Below, piece by piece: positions 20,213 to 28,525 of a stretch of 35,088 nt of DNA (position 1 is its first letter; each line of letters begins with the position of its first letter). A program made the position numbers and the translations under genes. The notes beneath the pieces were generated by a model. The model saw nothing but the letters and a program-made list of their open reading frames with translations. It was not told where the DNA came from and ran no database searches. Origin of the DNA: Zooshikella harenae (GTDB lineage: Bacteria; Pseudomonadota; Gammaproteobacteria; Pseudomonadales; Zooshikellaceae); the NCBI RefSeq assembly GCF_018837975.1, contig NZ_JAGSOY010000049.1:1-35088 (forward strand). The letters are read 5' to 3'.

Positions 20213-20492
20213 AGTGTTTCCTTGTTTAAACGGTAAGATGTGATTACCAGGCATTATATACCTTGCAATGGCGGCTTCGCATTATAGCTATCAATCCACA
20301 CACTTCGATTAATAAGCCATCACCTAACGGATACCTAAAAGATTGATCTGAGAGTAATTCGCGAAGGGATTATGCTAAGGTACAATCAACAACCCATTTA
20401 CAGCAACCTTATTGGTATAAACTGTTCGCTCAAATACTTTTCTGCCAATAGGTTATCCCTATTCACTCAACAGTACATTTGGGAAATCATAC

Positions 20493-21362
20493 ATGACATG
20501 CAGCATGACAGCCTTTGCCCGATTTGAAGCACAAGAATCATGGGGCACCTTGAGTTGGGAAATACGCTCAGTCAACCATCGTTTTCTAGAGCCACACTTC
20601 AGGCTGCCAGAAGGTTTTCGTGATTTGGAATTTGCCTTGCGTGAGCGCATCCGTAAATTTGTTTCTCGCGGCAAACTGGAATGTCAGTTACGCTATGAAA
20701 TCGCTCCAGGCTTACTTGAAGAATTTACTGTTAATGAAGCCTTAGCCGAAAAGCTCGCCAATACCTGTAGCCGCCTTGCCCCCATGTTCAACAACGTGCA
20801 ACCTGTCGATATATTGGGCGTTTTACAATGGCCCGGCGTAATTCAAGCCAATGAAGTGGATCGGGACACCATGAAGCAAACGCTGCTCACTCACTTTGAA
20901 GCAGCCCTAAAGCAACTGGTTGAGCACCGCCAACGTGAAGGCAAAGAATTACAACAACATATCGAACAACGGCTAGCCTCTATTAGCGAAGAAGTTACCA
21001 ATGTACGACAAGCGATGCCTGAAATTCTGGAGCAGCAACGGCAAAAAATTCTGCAGCGTTTTGAAGAGCTCAAACTTGAATTAGACCCCACTCGGCTTGA
21101 ACAAGAAATGGTCATGATCACCCAACGTGCCGATGTTGATGAAGAAATGGATCGTCTACAAACTCACGTTACTGAAGTGCAACACACTTTCAAAAAACAA
21201 AAAGGCGCCATTGGTCGTAGATTAGATTTTCTCATGCAGGAAATGAATCGCGAAGCCAATACCCTCGCCTCAAAATCCATCAGCACCTCAGCAACACAAA
21301 GTGCCGTAAATCTCAAAGTGCTTATCGAACAAATCCGCGAGCAAGTACAAAATATTGAGTAA
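20493..21362 (+). CDS. yicC: YicC family endoribonuclease
   Basis: The 289-residue protein begins MTCSMTAFARFEAQ and has SVNHRFLEPHFRLPE, the YicC N-terminal signature, and the C-terminal DUF1732 region with GRRLDFLMQEMNREANT. YicC/YloC proteins have been shown to be endoribonucleases; E. coli YicC promotes decay of the RyhB small RNA. In Pseudomonas gmk follows; here it does not. An intrinsic terminator lies 36 bases after the stop. Confidence 0.96.
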   Translation: MTCSMTAFARFEAQESWGTLSWEIRSVNHRFLEPHFRLPEGFRDLEFALRERIRKFVSRGKLECQLRYEIAPGLLEEFTVNEALAEKLANTCSRLAPMFNNVQPVDILGVLQWPGVIQANEVDRDTMKQTLLTHFEAALKQLVEHRQREGKELQQHIEQRLASISEEVTNVRQAMPEILEQQRQKILQRFEELKLELDPTRLEQEMVMITQRADVDEEMDRLQTHVTEVQHTFKKQKGAIGRRLDFLMQEMNREANTLASKSISTSATQSAVNLKVLIEQIREQVQNIE

Positions 21363-21397
21363 TTTTTATATTTAATAACTGAATCTATGACAGTTTA

Positions 21398-21448
21398 CAA
21401 AAAAGCTCGGCTGATTAAATAAAATAAATGCAGGGCTTTTTTGTTTTT
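21398..21448 (+). terminator. Intrinsic terminator of yicC
   Basis: CAAAAAAGCTC (21398-21408) pairs with GGGCTTTTTTG (21433-21443) over 11 bases with one G-U pair, around a 24-base AT-rich loop, and is followed by further T residues. It ends the yicC transcript and marks the edge of the conserved block. Confidence 0.7.
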
Positions 21449-21611
21449 GCCTATTAAAGGAATGGTCTAAATCTTGCTTAACATGTTTATGTCTATTAAT
21501 TACGTCGATAAGGCACAAACAAATGGCATTGACAGGCTAATTGATTGCCTTTTTCCTACACCATTTTGATAAAGTCCATAAGCCACATTCCAGCCCAAAA
21601 AGATCGTGCTA

Positions 21612-22799
21612 ATGACAACATTAACTATTACAGATATTGCGACTAAATCAGCTAGCAAAACTGCTACCAGCAAAGAGTGGAAAAAGCTTCAGAACTTATG
21701 GAGTGAGATAGAGAAAAAGCAGGCAAGGAATCTTCGTTATGAAAAAAAGTTAGCTGACTTCTTTGATGAATTTAAAGAACACGTGCAAACGTTAGAGCAA
21801 GGCCTCTGCGTTGCAATGGAAAAGTATATCCGCCACTTATTAACATTTGTGTCACGCAAAACCATAAAAGGCTCACAGCGTGAAATGCTTTATGCCTGGA
21901 TTGAAGAAGAGCTAAGCACATTGGAAGCTAATCCATTTCGCCAATTCAGTACAGATCCACTTCGTGAAGACTTTCATCAAACAGTACTCAACTTCACCCA
22001 CAAACCTTTACAACAACTCACTTTTGATGCTGAAGAATTCAGCTACTTACGGGAAGAACTCGCAGATTTCATAGGCAAAAAAGCCTTCCAGATCAGTGAT
22101 GAAGAGCTTACAGATTTACTGAAAGAGCCCAGTGCCTTAAAAAATTTCATTGAAACGTATATGCAAGAAGATCCTCATGCATTTGATGATGAAGCACATG
22201 AAGATATCGACTGGGATACATTTGATAATGAACACTTTAACAATAGATTTTCGGAACAGAGGCATCAACCTACCTCAGAGAAAGGACTTGCTTTTTTTAA
22301 AGACAAAGAAATCACTAAGCTTTATCGACAACTTGCCAATCGCTTTCATCCCGACAAAGAGCTTAACCCTGAAAAAAAAGAGCAGAAAAAAATCTTAATG
22401 CAACAACTCTCCCAGGCTAAAAAAGAAAAAGATACTGTTGCGATGATCATACTAGCTCAAACACATCTACCCGACTTTGAGTTCAAGCTTGATAAACAAA
22501 CCTTTACTGGTTTACAGGCAGCACTACAAGATAAAATTACTCAACTTAATCAAGCCTATTATCAGCTACAGCAAGGATCAGATATACAAAGCCAAGCATG
22601 GCAAAAATTTGGTGGCGGCAATAAATATTTAAGAGAAAAAAACATTACCGAGTATGCATCCTATCTTGGTGACCAAGCAGAGCAATTAGAACAGGAAATC
22701 GCTGAGTTAAAAACAGTCAAAGCAATGCAGGTCGCGCTTCGCAACCGGTTAAACCAGGAATCTCTGTATGAGCTGTTTGCAGATGAAATTTTTGGTTAG
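21612..22799 (+). CDS. J-domain-containing protein
   Basis: The ATG at 21612 is taken as the start; a GTG two codons earlier is possible. The 395-residue product is highly charged and helical. A J-domain core lies near residues 231-285, with LYRQLANRFHPDKE including the essential HPD (His246), followed by a Lys/Glu-rich helix. There is no Gly/Phe region or zinc finger, so it is a J-domain protein with specialised ends, not DnaJ itself. The N-terminal 220 residues and the C-terminal coiled coil (about 300-395) are of unknown function. It is presumably a co-chaperone that stimulates DnaK on a specific client. It is the first gene past the conserved yicC end. Confidence 0.75.
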   Translation: MTTLTITDIATKSASKTATSKEWKKLQNLWSEIEKKQARNLRYEKKLADFFDEFKEHVQTLEQGLCVAMEKYIRHLLTFVSRKTIKGSQREMLYAWIEEELSTLEANPFRQFSTDPLREDFHQTVLNFTHKPLQQLTFDAEEFSYLREELADFIGKKAFQISDEELTDLLKEPSALKNFIETYMQEDPHAFDDEAHEDIDWDTFDNEHFNNRFSEQRHQPTSEKGLAFFKDKEITKLYRQLANRFHPDKELNPEKKEQKKILMQQLSQAKKEKDTVAMIILAQTHLPDFEFKLDKQTFTGLQAALQDKITQLNQAYYQLQQGSDIQSQAWQKFGGGNKYLREKNITEYASYLGDQAEQLEQEIAELKTVKAMQVALRNRLNQESLYELFADEIFG

Positions 22800-22887
22800 T
22801 TTTTAGCTTAGCCTCCTACACCAACATAGTTGTCGTCTAAAAACAATTGCTTCCCAGAGCACCATTAATACTTCGCTGAGAACATAG

Positions 22888-23886
22888 CTAAACCAAAAAC
22901 TTAAAACTCTGTGTCAACAGCGGCAAAATGGCTATTTTAGGCGACACTGGCTCACCATTAAGAACTCTTTTCGGGTCCATGGTCACAAAGCCCCAAAACT
23001 GCAAAAAATTTTCAATAAAACGAACCTCTATCAACACGCCTAATTGATCTTGCTGAGAACGATACTTGCTCTTTGGTACCTGTTTAACTAAATCGGGAAA
23101 CGCAGTTTCAACGTCTTTAATTAAGCGTTCCAATGAACCATGTGATAGCAATCGCCAGAGCATAAACAACCAAAATGATTTTAGGCTTACATCATCAGAC
23201 CAACCATCCAAATATCCCCAGTTATACTGTTCAACTACGGTTTCTAGAAGAGGCATAAAGAAACCTGCTACCCCTTGCTGCTGATATTGTTTTAGTATTC
23301 CATCACCCAGGTGAAACCGACCACGCTCAAAGTTAATAATGCCCGCTAACTCGGCCAACACACGGGTATAATGCAAAGCCTTAAATTTATCTTCGTTACT
23401 TCCAGTATAATCACTGATGCTGAGCATGGTCTCAAATTCGGCCACGGCAAATTCAGGCAGTAAGGCGCTCGCTTGCTGCACTAACTTAGCCGGTAAGTTG
23501 CCTTTCGCTGTTGCTTTAATTGAACCTCCCTGCTCCACCATCGCATCCAGTATCACAGATAAATAACGCATAACAGGGCTAGCCGACAAATCACTAGGTA
23601 CACTTATCTTAACGTCAGTTAGTTCATTAAAGGGAGCATAGAGCCAATTCGACATTTGTGTCGGCGACAAACCACAAAAATCATCAATGGAGCGATTATT
23701 ACGCTCTACTATTTTTTGCTGAGCTAAGCGGTTTAACTCATCCTCTGTCAACGTCGGATTCATAGCAATGGCTTGTGAAATATCATCAGCAATTTCTGAA
23801 TGCTGTTTTGAAACTGCATCCATACAACAGCGCTTATATTTTTTGCCACTGCCACAAGGGCAAGGATCATTACGTCCAATTTTCAT
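22888..23886 (-). CDS. SEC-C motif protein of unknown function
   Basis: The 332-residue protein has an N-terminal SEC-C zinc motif (NDPCPCGSGKKYKRCC; C9, C11, C20, C21), as at the end of SecA, and then about 300 residues of mostly helical sequence. A segment near residues 190-215 with FERGRFHLGDGIL resembles the C-terminal part of PRiA4b-ORF3-like proteins, but this is only an impression. SEC-C motifs mediate contacts with SecB or ribosomes. It is convergent with the J-domain gene, so the two have separate promoters. A good ribosome binding site (AAAGGTAAA) supports the start. Confidence 0.72.
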   Translation of the reverse strand: MKIGRNDPCPCGSGKKYKRCCMDAVSKQHSEIADDISQAIAMNPTLTEDELNRLAQQKIVERNNRSIDDFCGLSPTQMSNWLYAPFNELTDVKISVPSDLSASPVMRYLSVILDAMVEQGGSIKATAKGNLPAKLVQQASALLPEFAVAEFETMLSISDYTGSNEDKFKALHYTRVLAELAGIINFERGRFHLGDGILKQYQQQGVAGFFMPLLETVVEQYNWGYLDGWSDDVSLKSFWLFMLWRLLSHGSLERLIKDVETAFPDLVKQVPKSKYRSQQDQLGVLIEVRFIENFLQFWGFVTMDPKRVLNGEPVSPKIAILPLLTQSFKFLV

Positions 23887-24089
23887 TTTACCTTTCTCTT
23901 ATTGGCTCCAATATTTGCTATATGAAACAAGCTGGCTATTAAATTTTACAACTGCGCTGCTTATAAACAAGCTCTGCAAATTAAATGAAATAAATGTAAT
24001 TTAACGCACTAAAACTAATAGGTAAGGAGTTATTGTAAAGATTACTGTTAGAAAAGCACTACAAACCCTACTAAAGGATTCATTCAGAA
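23887..24089. other. Gene-free leader of the SEC-C gene
   Basis: AT-rich DNA between the SEC-C gene and the MITE-like element; no ORF or RNA gene is visible. It should hold the promoter of the SEC-C gene. Confidence 0.4.
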
Positions 24090-24215
24090 TATACCCTTCA
24101 CGAATGATTTCTAGGTTTTGTTATCTTCACTCCTCACCCCAATCACCTATTAATATAGGCTCATGGGGCTTCGTCACTCGATGGCCGCACCTAAAAACCA
24201 TTCGTATTGGGTATA
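24090..24215. mobile_element. MITE-like 126-bp quasi-palindrome
   Basis: The 27-base ends (24090-24116 and 24189-24215) are imperfect inverted repeats, 22 of 27 positions identical, starting TATACCC and ending AGGT. Inside, further symmetric blocks (CCCC..GGGG and the palindrome CCTATTAATATAGG near the centre) make nearly the whole unit foldable into one long hairpin. There is no ORF. Terminal TA on each side would fit a TA target duplication as made by IS630/Tc1-like transposases. It stands 20 bases past the stop of the defence operon's last gene and could also end its transcript. Copies elsewhere would be needed to prove mobility. Confidence 0.5.
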
Positions 24216-24235
24216 GCTAGAGAAAAGGTGCGCAG

Positions 24236-24949
24236 TTAATAGGACCAGTCATTATGCGCTAATGGTATGCTGTTCAACAAGTCACGTCGCTCTCGCCAAT
24301 TCGGTAAATATTTGTCCATATAAGCTTTGAACTGCTCGTTATGCTTACGCTCAAGCAAATGAACAAGCTCATGCACCAAAATATACTCCAGACACTCAGG
24401 TGGTTTTTTTACTAATTCTAAATTTAACCAAATGCGCTTTGCTTCTGTGTTGCAGCTTCCCCATTTGGTTTTCATTTTTTTCACCCCCCAGGATTTTAGA
24501 GGGACGTCGATTTCCTTTTGCCAATACACTAATTGCTTTTTAATGTGTTCTTTCAAGGCAAAGCGATAATACTCCGACAACAGTAATGTTTTTTTCTCAA
24601 AAGGAGTATTTTGTTTTATATAAAGGTGAATCTTCCCCCCACCCACTTTAACCTGATGAGAACCATTATGTTCTATAACATTCAAACGGTAGCGTTTACC
24701 CCACAGATAGTGACATTCCCCACTGACCATCTCTCGCTTAGATTGTCTGGGTTGATTGAGGAAGTCACTCTGTTGCTTTTTAATCCAAGGTATACGACTA
24801 ATCACTGCCATCCGAATAGCCGTATCTGTCATCGACTCAGGCGCAGACACACGAACGAGTCCCTCAGGTGGTAACACGCTGATATGTAGATTCTTGATAG
24901 CCTTACGATTCAGCTGTAACTCAACCGTTCCAATTTGAATCAACGCCAT
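24236..24949 (-). CDS. YgjP/DUF45-type metallopeptidase
   Basis: The 237-residue protein shows the zincin motif HELVH (193-197) with the third ligand at His203 (KHNEQF), and the upstream KTKWGSC segment typical of the YgjP/DUF45 (WLM/SprT-related) family. Such genes are often found at the end of type I restriction operons; the substrate and role there are unknown. Its ATG overlaps the hsdR stop codon (TAATG), so it is translated together with hsdR. A house-cleaning protease acting on R-M subunits or on DNA-protein crosslinks is speculation. Confidence 0.88.
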   Translation of the reverse strand: MALIQIGTVELQLNRKAIKNLHISVLPPEGLVRVSAPESMTDTAIRMAVISRIPWIKKQQSDFLNQPRQSKREMVSGECHYLWGKRYRLNVIEHNGSHQVKVGGGKIHLYIKQNTPFEKKTLLLSEYYRFALKEHIKKQLVYWQKEIDVPLKSWGVKKMKTKWGSCNTEAKRIWLNLELVKKPPECLEYILVHELVHLLERKHNEQFKAYMDKYLPNWRERRDLLNSIPLAHNDWSY

Positions 24950-27900
24950 TAGTGGTACTCTTTCTGCTCCTTAGCTAACGCTATAACACGCTGGATATCC
25001 AGATCGTAATCCGCCGTTTCTTTAAGAATCGCATGAGCAAGCTCACGCTCTTTAAACCGGTCACCGACCCAGTCTGCCTTTTTAGTATAGCGAATGGCAC
25101 TATCAATTTTAGTGGCAAGCACCTCATCTTTACCAAAGTTGTCGTAAAATGCCCGCTTAGCATCGCTATCCATTGAACAAGGGTAATCCGAATAAGAATG
25201 CTCTGGACGAATGACTTGTTCTGACAGCTCACGAATCGCTTCAAGGTATGCTTGATACTGAAGAGCCTTTTGCCTGCGCTGCTCAATTAATTCATCCAAT
25301 AATACCGACATTTTTTCGTAATATATCGGGTTCACTGGATTCTTATCGATAATGATTTTACGCACATTGTTTTCGATAGTTTCTGCCATAGCATCTTTAT
25401 TTTTTCGGATATTCTTGGGTAACGAATCTACTGCTGCTTCCCCTTTTTCAACAATCAACTCAATCAAACCAAGCTCTTCAAAATCCATCAGCACTTCACT
25501 ATCGTCGGCACGGATATACATATCCAGCAAATGGCGCATAGCAGGTTCAAAGCGCTTCATGTCCACTAAGTCACCACTGGCCAGCTTCACTTCATCACGC
25601 ACTTTCTCATAATAAACAACATCACTACGGACCGCTTCAATATCCTGCTCGGAATAACCCGCATCAGGTAATTCATTAGCAATATTGGCAAAAGCTCTTA
25701 GTAACTTGGCTACGTTTTGATAAAGCGCTAAGCGTAATGCTTCTTTTTCCGTAAGTTCATCGTGGTTAGCACCAGACACTCCACAAAAATAATGAATATA
25801 ATCTTCTGTATTTCGTGGTGCTTTTACAGGTTCACATAAGGCTCGGACCATTTCTAATGCATTATTAAGATCGTCTTTAGCCTGTTCCAATCGATCTTTC
25901 AATAAACCTGCCACATCTTCTTTTTCGTAGTCACTAAAAGCTCCCTGCGTATAGTCAGAAACAGCTTTATCCAGAGATCTAAACAAATCTTTGTAATCGA
26001 TGATATAACCGTATTCTTTATCCTCACCATCCAGTCGATTCACACGACAAATCGCTTGGAACAAATTATGATCTGCCATTTTTTTATCAATATAAAGGTA
26101 CGAGGCTGAGGGGGCATCAAAACCCGTCAGTAATTTATCAACCACTATAAGCAAGCGCATCTGTCCTGGTTCTTCAACAAAGCGCTGCTTAACCACTTGT
26201 TCAAACTCTTCTACTCGGCTGGCAGCCTGATCTTCTGGTTGCTCAAAAAAATCAGCAAGCATCTTACGGTAGGTATCGTATTTGAAGAGTTTTTCAGTCA
26301 TCCCCTCTCCTGTTTCTTCACCTTTAATACTGGCTGCTGTTGGCTTAAAGCTCGTGATAATAGCCACCTTGCCGGCTAACTCAGTTTGGCTAAACATCTC
26401 ATAAGCTTTACAAGCTTGATAGACGCTGGAGCACACAAACATTGCATTACCACGTCCATCCATCAAGCGAGGCTTAGTATCCATATCTAACAAAATATCA
26501 TTAACAATCTGCTGCAAGCGGGATTTACTAGAGAGCACCTTTTGCATTGTGCCCCACTTTTGTTTTAACTGCGTTTTAGCAATTCGTGATAATCCTACGG
26601 TTTTCGCCTCAAACCAGTCATCCACCCTTTTTTGTGAAGTAATATGCTGGTCGATATCTCGCGCTTCATAACGCAAGTCCAGTATCACGCCATCAGCAAC
26701 GGCTTCATCAAATTTATAGGTATGTATATAATGACCAAATACTTCAACCGACTTCTTTTTATCCTTTTTCAAAAGGGGGGTACCCGTAAAACCAATAAAC
26801 ATTGCATCAGGTAAAATAGTCTTCATCGCTTCATGTAATTTACCCGACTGCGTTCGGTGACACTCATCAACAAACACAAATAAATTACCCTTAGCTTTAA
26901 AACTGGACGATATGGTTGTTTTCAGATCATCAATAAAAGCTTGCGTGACTGCATCATTTTCAGCTTCAGTCTGACTACCAAACTTATGCACAAGCGAACA
27001 AATCAGCCAGGGGTTATGTTGATCCAGTGTTGCAATCAGATCAGCCCCACTTTTAGAACGGTAAATATCTTCGTCAACGCCCGAAAATACCTTTTTAATT
27101 TGATCATCCAGCTCAGTTCGATCCGTCACAATCAATACGCGGCTGTCTTTAACATTTTCCCTTATCCACTTCGCCAACCACACCATGGTCAAGCTTTTAC
27201 CTGAACCTTGGGTATGCCAAATAATGCCTCCCTCACGCTTATCTACATATTGCTGAGCGGCTTCAACCCCAAAAAACTGATTATGGCGACAGGTTTTCTT
27301 GGTGCCTGCATCAAATACAATAAAATCGTGGATAATTTGTAACAATCGCTGCTTGTTACATATTCGGCTTAGGTGAAATTCCAGCTTACTTTCATAGGGA
27401 GTGTCTATATTTTCTTTCCATTCCAAGTAATACTTTTCTGGTGTTTCAATGGTCCCATAACGTAGCCCTTGGGTATCATTACCCGCCATCACCAACTGCA
27501 TGGTGGTAAAGAAATTTCGTATAAAATCCTTCTTTTGGCTATCTAAATTCTGGCGGATTCCTTCAGATACCGAAACTGATGAACGCTTTAATTCTATAAT
27601 GCCCAGCGCAATACCATTCACATACAAAACAATATCTGGGCGTTTTTTATTTTCACCTTTAATAGAGACTTCTTCAGCAATGGCAAAATCATTGGCTTCT
27701 GGGTTTTGCCAATCGATTAGCCACACCGTCTGGTTTTGTTCGCCTGCACCATCTTTTTCCTTCACCCCATAGCGCAGCAAACAATAGACATCTTTATTGG
27801 CATAATAAAGCGTTTTACCCTCACCTAAGGCTGCGGCCGTATCCAACTGACGAATAGCACGGGTAATCAGCGCTTTAGTGATACCCTGTTTTACCAGCCA

Positions 27901-28041
27901 CGGCTTTAGCAACTTCTCTTCAATGGGATTCGTACGCTGCTCGTCTTTCCAATCGCCCAAATAGCGATAACCTAGTTCGCTTTGGAAAAACTTCACGACT
28001 CGATTTTGAGTTAACCGCTCGCGCTGGCCTACACTTCCCAT
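24949..28041 (-). CDS. hsdR: Type I restriction endonuclease subunit R
   Basis: The 1030-residue subunit contains the N-terminal PD-(D/E)XK nuclease (D136 in RPDIVLY, E150 and K152 in IIELK), then the SF2 translocase: Walker A TQGSGKS (277-283), the DEAD-type box DECH (392-395), TGTP at about 419-422 and the distal QAICRVNR motif. It cuts DNA after ATP-driven translocation when the complex meets unmodified sites. All motifs look intact. The start has AAGGA seven bases ahead of the ATG. It is separated from the rest of the operon by an unusual 484-base spacer that may carry its own promoter. It overlaps the DUF45 gene by one base. Confidence 0.97.
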   Translation of the reverse strand: MGSVGQRERLTQNRVVKFFQSELGYRYLGDWKDEQRTNPIEEKLLKPWLVKQGITKALITRAIRQLDTAAALGEGKTLYYANKDVYCLLRYGVKEKDGAGEQNQTVWLIDWQNPEANDFAIAEEVSIKGENKKRPDIVLYVNGIALGIIELKRSSVSVSEGIRQNLDSQKKDFIRNFFTTMQLVMAGNDTQGLRYGTIETPEKYYLEWKENIDTPYESKLEFHLSRICNKQRLLQIIHDFIVFDAGTKKTCRHNQFFGVEAAQQYVDKREGGIIWHTQGSGKSLTMVWLAKWIRENVKDSRVLIVTDRTELDDQIKKVFSGVDEDIYRSKSGADLIATLDQHNPWLICSLVHKFGSQTEAENDAVTQAFIDDLKTTISSSFKAKGNLFVFVDECHRTQSGKLHEAMKTILPDAMFIGFTGTPLLKKDKKKSVEVFGHYIHTYKFDEAVADGVILDLRYEARDIDQHITSQKRVDDWFEAKTVGLSRIAKTQLKQKWGTMQKVLSSKSRLQQIVNDILLDMDTKPRLMDGRGNAMFVCSSVYQACKAYEMFSQTELAGKVAIITSFKPTAASIKGEETGEGMTEKLFKYDTYRKMLADFFEQPEDQAASRVEEFEQVVKQRFVEEPGQMRLLIVVDKLLTGFDAPSASYLYIDKKMADHNLFQAICRVNRLDGEDKEYGYIIDYKDLFRSLDKAVSDYTQGAFSDYEKEDVAGLLKDRLEQAKDDLNNALEMVRALCEPVKAPRNTEDYIHYFCGVSGANHDELTEKEALRLALYQNVAKLLRAFANIANELPDAGYSEQDIEAVRSDVVYYEKVRDEVKLASGDLVDMKRFEPAMRHLLDMYIRADDSEVLMDFEELGLIELIVEKGEAAVDSLPKNIRKNKDAMAETIENNVRKIIIDKNPVNPIYYEKMSVLLDELIEQRRQKALQYQAYLEAIRELSEQVIRPEHSYSDYPCSMDSDAKRAFYDNFGKDEVLATKIDSAIRYTKKADWVGDRFKERELAHAILKETADYDLDIQRVIALAKEQKEYH

Positions 28042-28088
28042 TCATTGTTCCTTATCTACAGTCACTTATTTAGAGCCGTTTAACACCC

Positions 28089-28198
28089 AGTCAAGTACCG
28101 ATCAAGTAAATGAAATTAATTTTTCACTTTAAAATCATATAGATACATATTCAGCATCACTCTAACAGGCCTTTGAGTCAAGCAACGGTCAAGTAAAT
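28089..28198. repeat. Pair of 23-bp direct repeats upstream of hsdR
   Basis: 28089-28111 and 28176-28198 agree at 20 of 23 positions (both begin AGTCAAG and end TCAAGTAAAT), separated by 64 bases. Each copy holds two TCAAG units. They could be a duplication scar, a recombination site pair or binding sites. The second copy touches the stop codon of the small ORF at 28198-28293. Confidence 0.5.
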
Positions 28199-28293
28199 TA
28201 TTTAAAACACGACATAGAGCATTTTTTCAAGTCAGCCCTCACTGCTTCCTTGGTTAAACGTGAGTTGTTGTACTCTCGGTACATGTTCCACAA
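28198..28293 (-). CDS. Possible small protein (28-31 residues) between darG and hsdR
   Basis: A short frame starts either at TTG (28293) or at ATG (28284) and ends with TAA. AGGAGG (28304-28299) stands five bases before the TTG, the strongest ribosome binding site in the region, and a perfect TTGACA hexamer lies about 50 bases upstream. From the ATG the peptide starts MYREYNNSRLTKEAV and ends with a Cys-containing CSMSCFK tail. I do not recognise it. It could be a leader peptide for hsdR, a small toxin or antitoxin, or the remnant end of a lost gene. Confidence 0.35.
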   Translation of the reverse strand: MWNMYREYNNSRLTKEAVRADLKKCSMSCFK

Positions 28294-28334
28294 AGCAACC
28301 TCCTACAACGCATAAACAAGCTATCAATTAAGTA

Positions 28335-28358
28335 CTAAATTTGATGTATATGTGTCAA
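28335..28358 (-). promoter_or_regulatory. Possible internal promoter ahead of hsdR
   Basis: A perfect -35 hexamer TTGACA is at 28358-28353 on the minus strand. The -10 partner is weak (TAGTAC or AGTACT at 15-16 bases). If active it would drive the small ORF and hsdR independently of the modification genes. Confidence 0.3.
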
Positions 28359-28391
28359 TATCAGAAGCTGTCTTGATTCACGCAGAACCAT

Positions 28392-28411
28392 CTGCCGCAA
28401 GGAAGCGGCAG
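28392..28411. repeat. GC-rich hairpin in the darG-hsdR spacer
   Basis: CTGCCGC (28392-28398) and GCGGCAG (28405-28411) form a perfect 7-bp stem with loop AAGGAA. It is followed by GAGCCTCCAGGGAAGGATT and ACGGCG, a combination that reminds me of dispersed intergenic repeats in related marine gammaproteobacteria (memory, not a search). Confidence 0.55.
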
Positions 28412-28478
28412 CTGAGCCTCCAGGGAAGGATTAACGGCGAGTTCGAAGTGAATTAAGGCGTCTAAGACCAGGGAGTTT

Positions 28479-28521
28479 TGTCAGTACTTCTGACTAAAGT
28501 AATGTGTTCGTAGTACTGACA
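28479..28521. repeat. 10-bp perfect inverted repeat just after darG
   Basis: TGTCAGTACT (28479-28488) and AGTACTGACA (28512-28521) are perfect inverted repeats with a 23-base spacer, beginning four bases past the darG stop codon. In RNA they would form a stable stem; there is no T-run on the minus strand, so partial termination or mRNA end protection is more likely than a full terminator. Confidence 0.6.
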
Positions 28522-28525
28522 GCAT

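Larger units (their letters stand above)
28042..28525. other. Structured 484-base spacer between darG and hsdR
   Basis: This is the only long gap within the defence operon. In transcription order it contains the 10-bp inverted repeat, an ACGGCG-type repeat unit with GC-rich hairpin, the TTGACA hexamer, the small ORF with strong ribosome binding site, and the two direct repeats. No large ORF is present on either strand. Confidence 0.7.
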
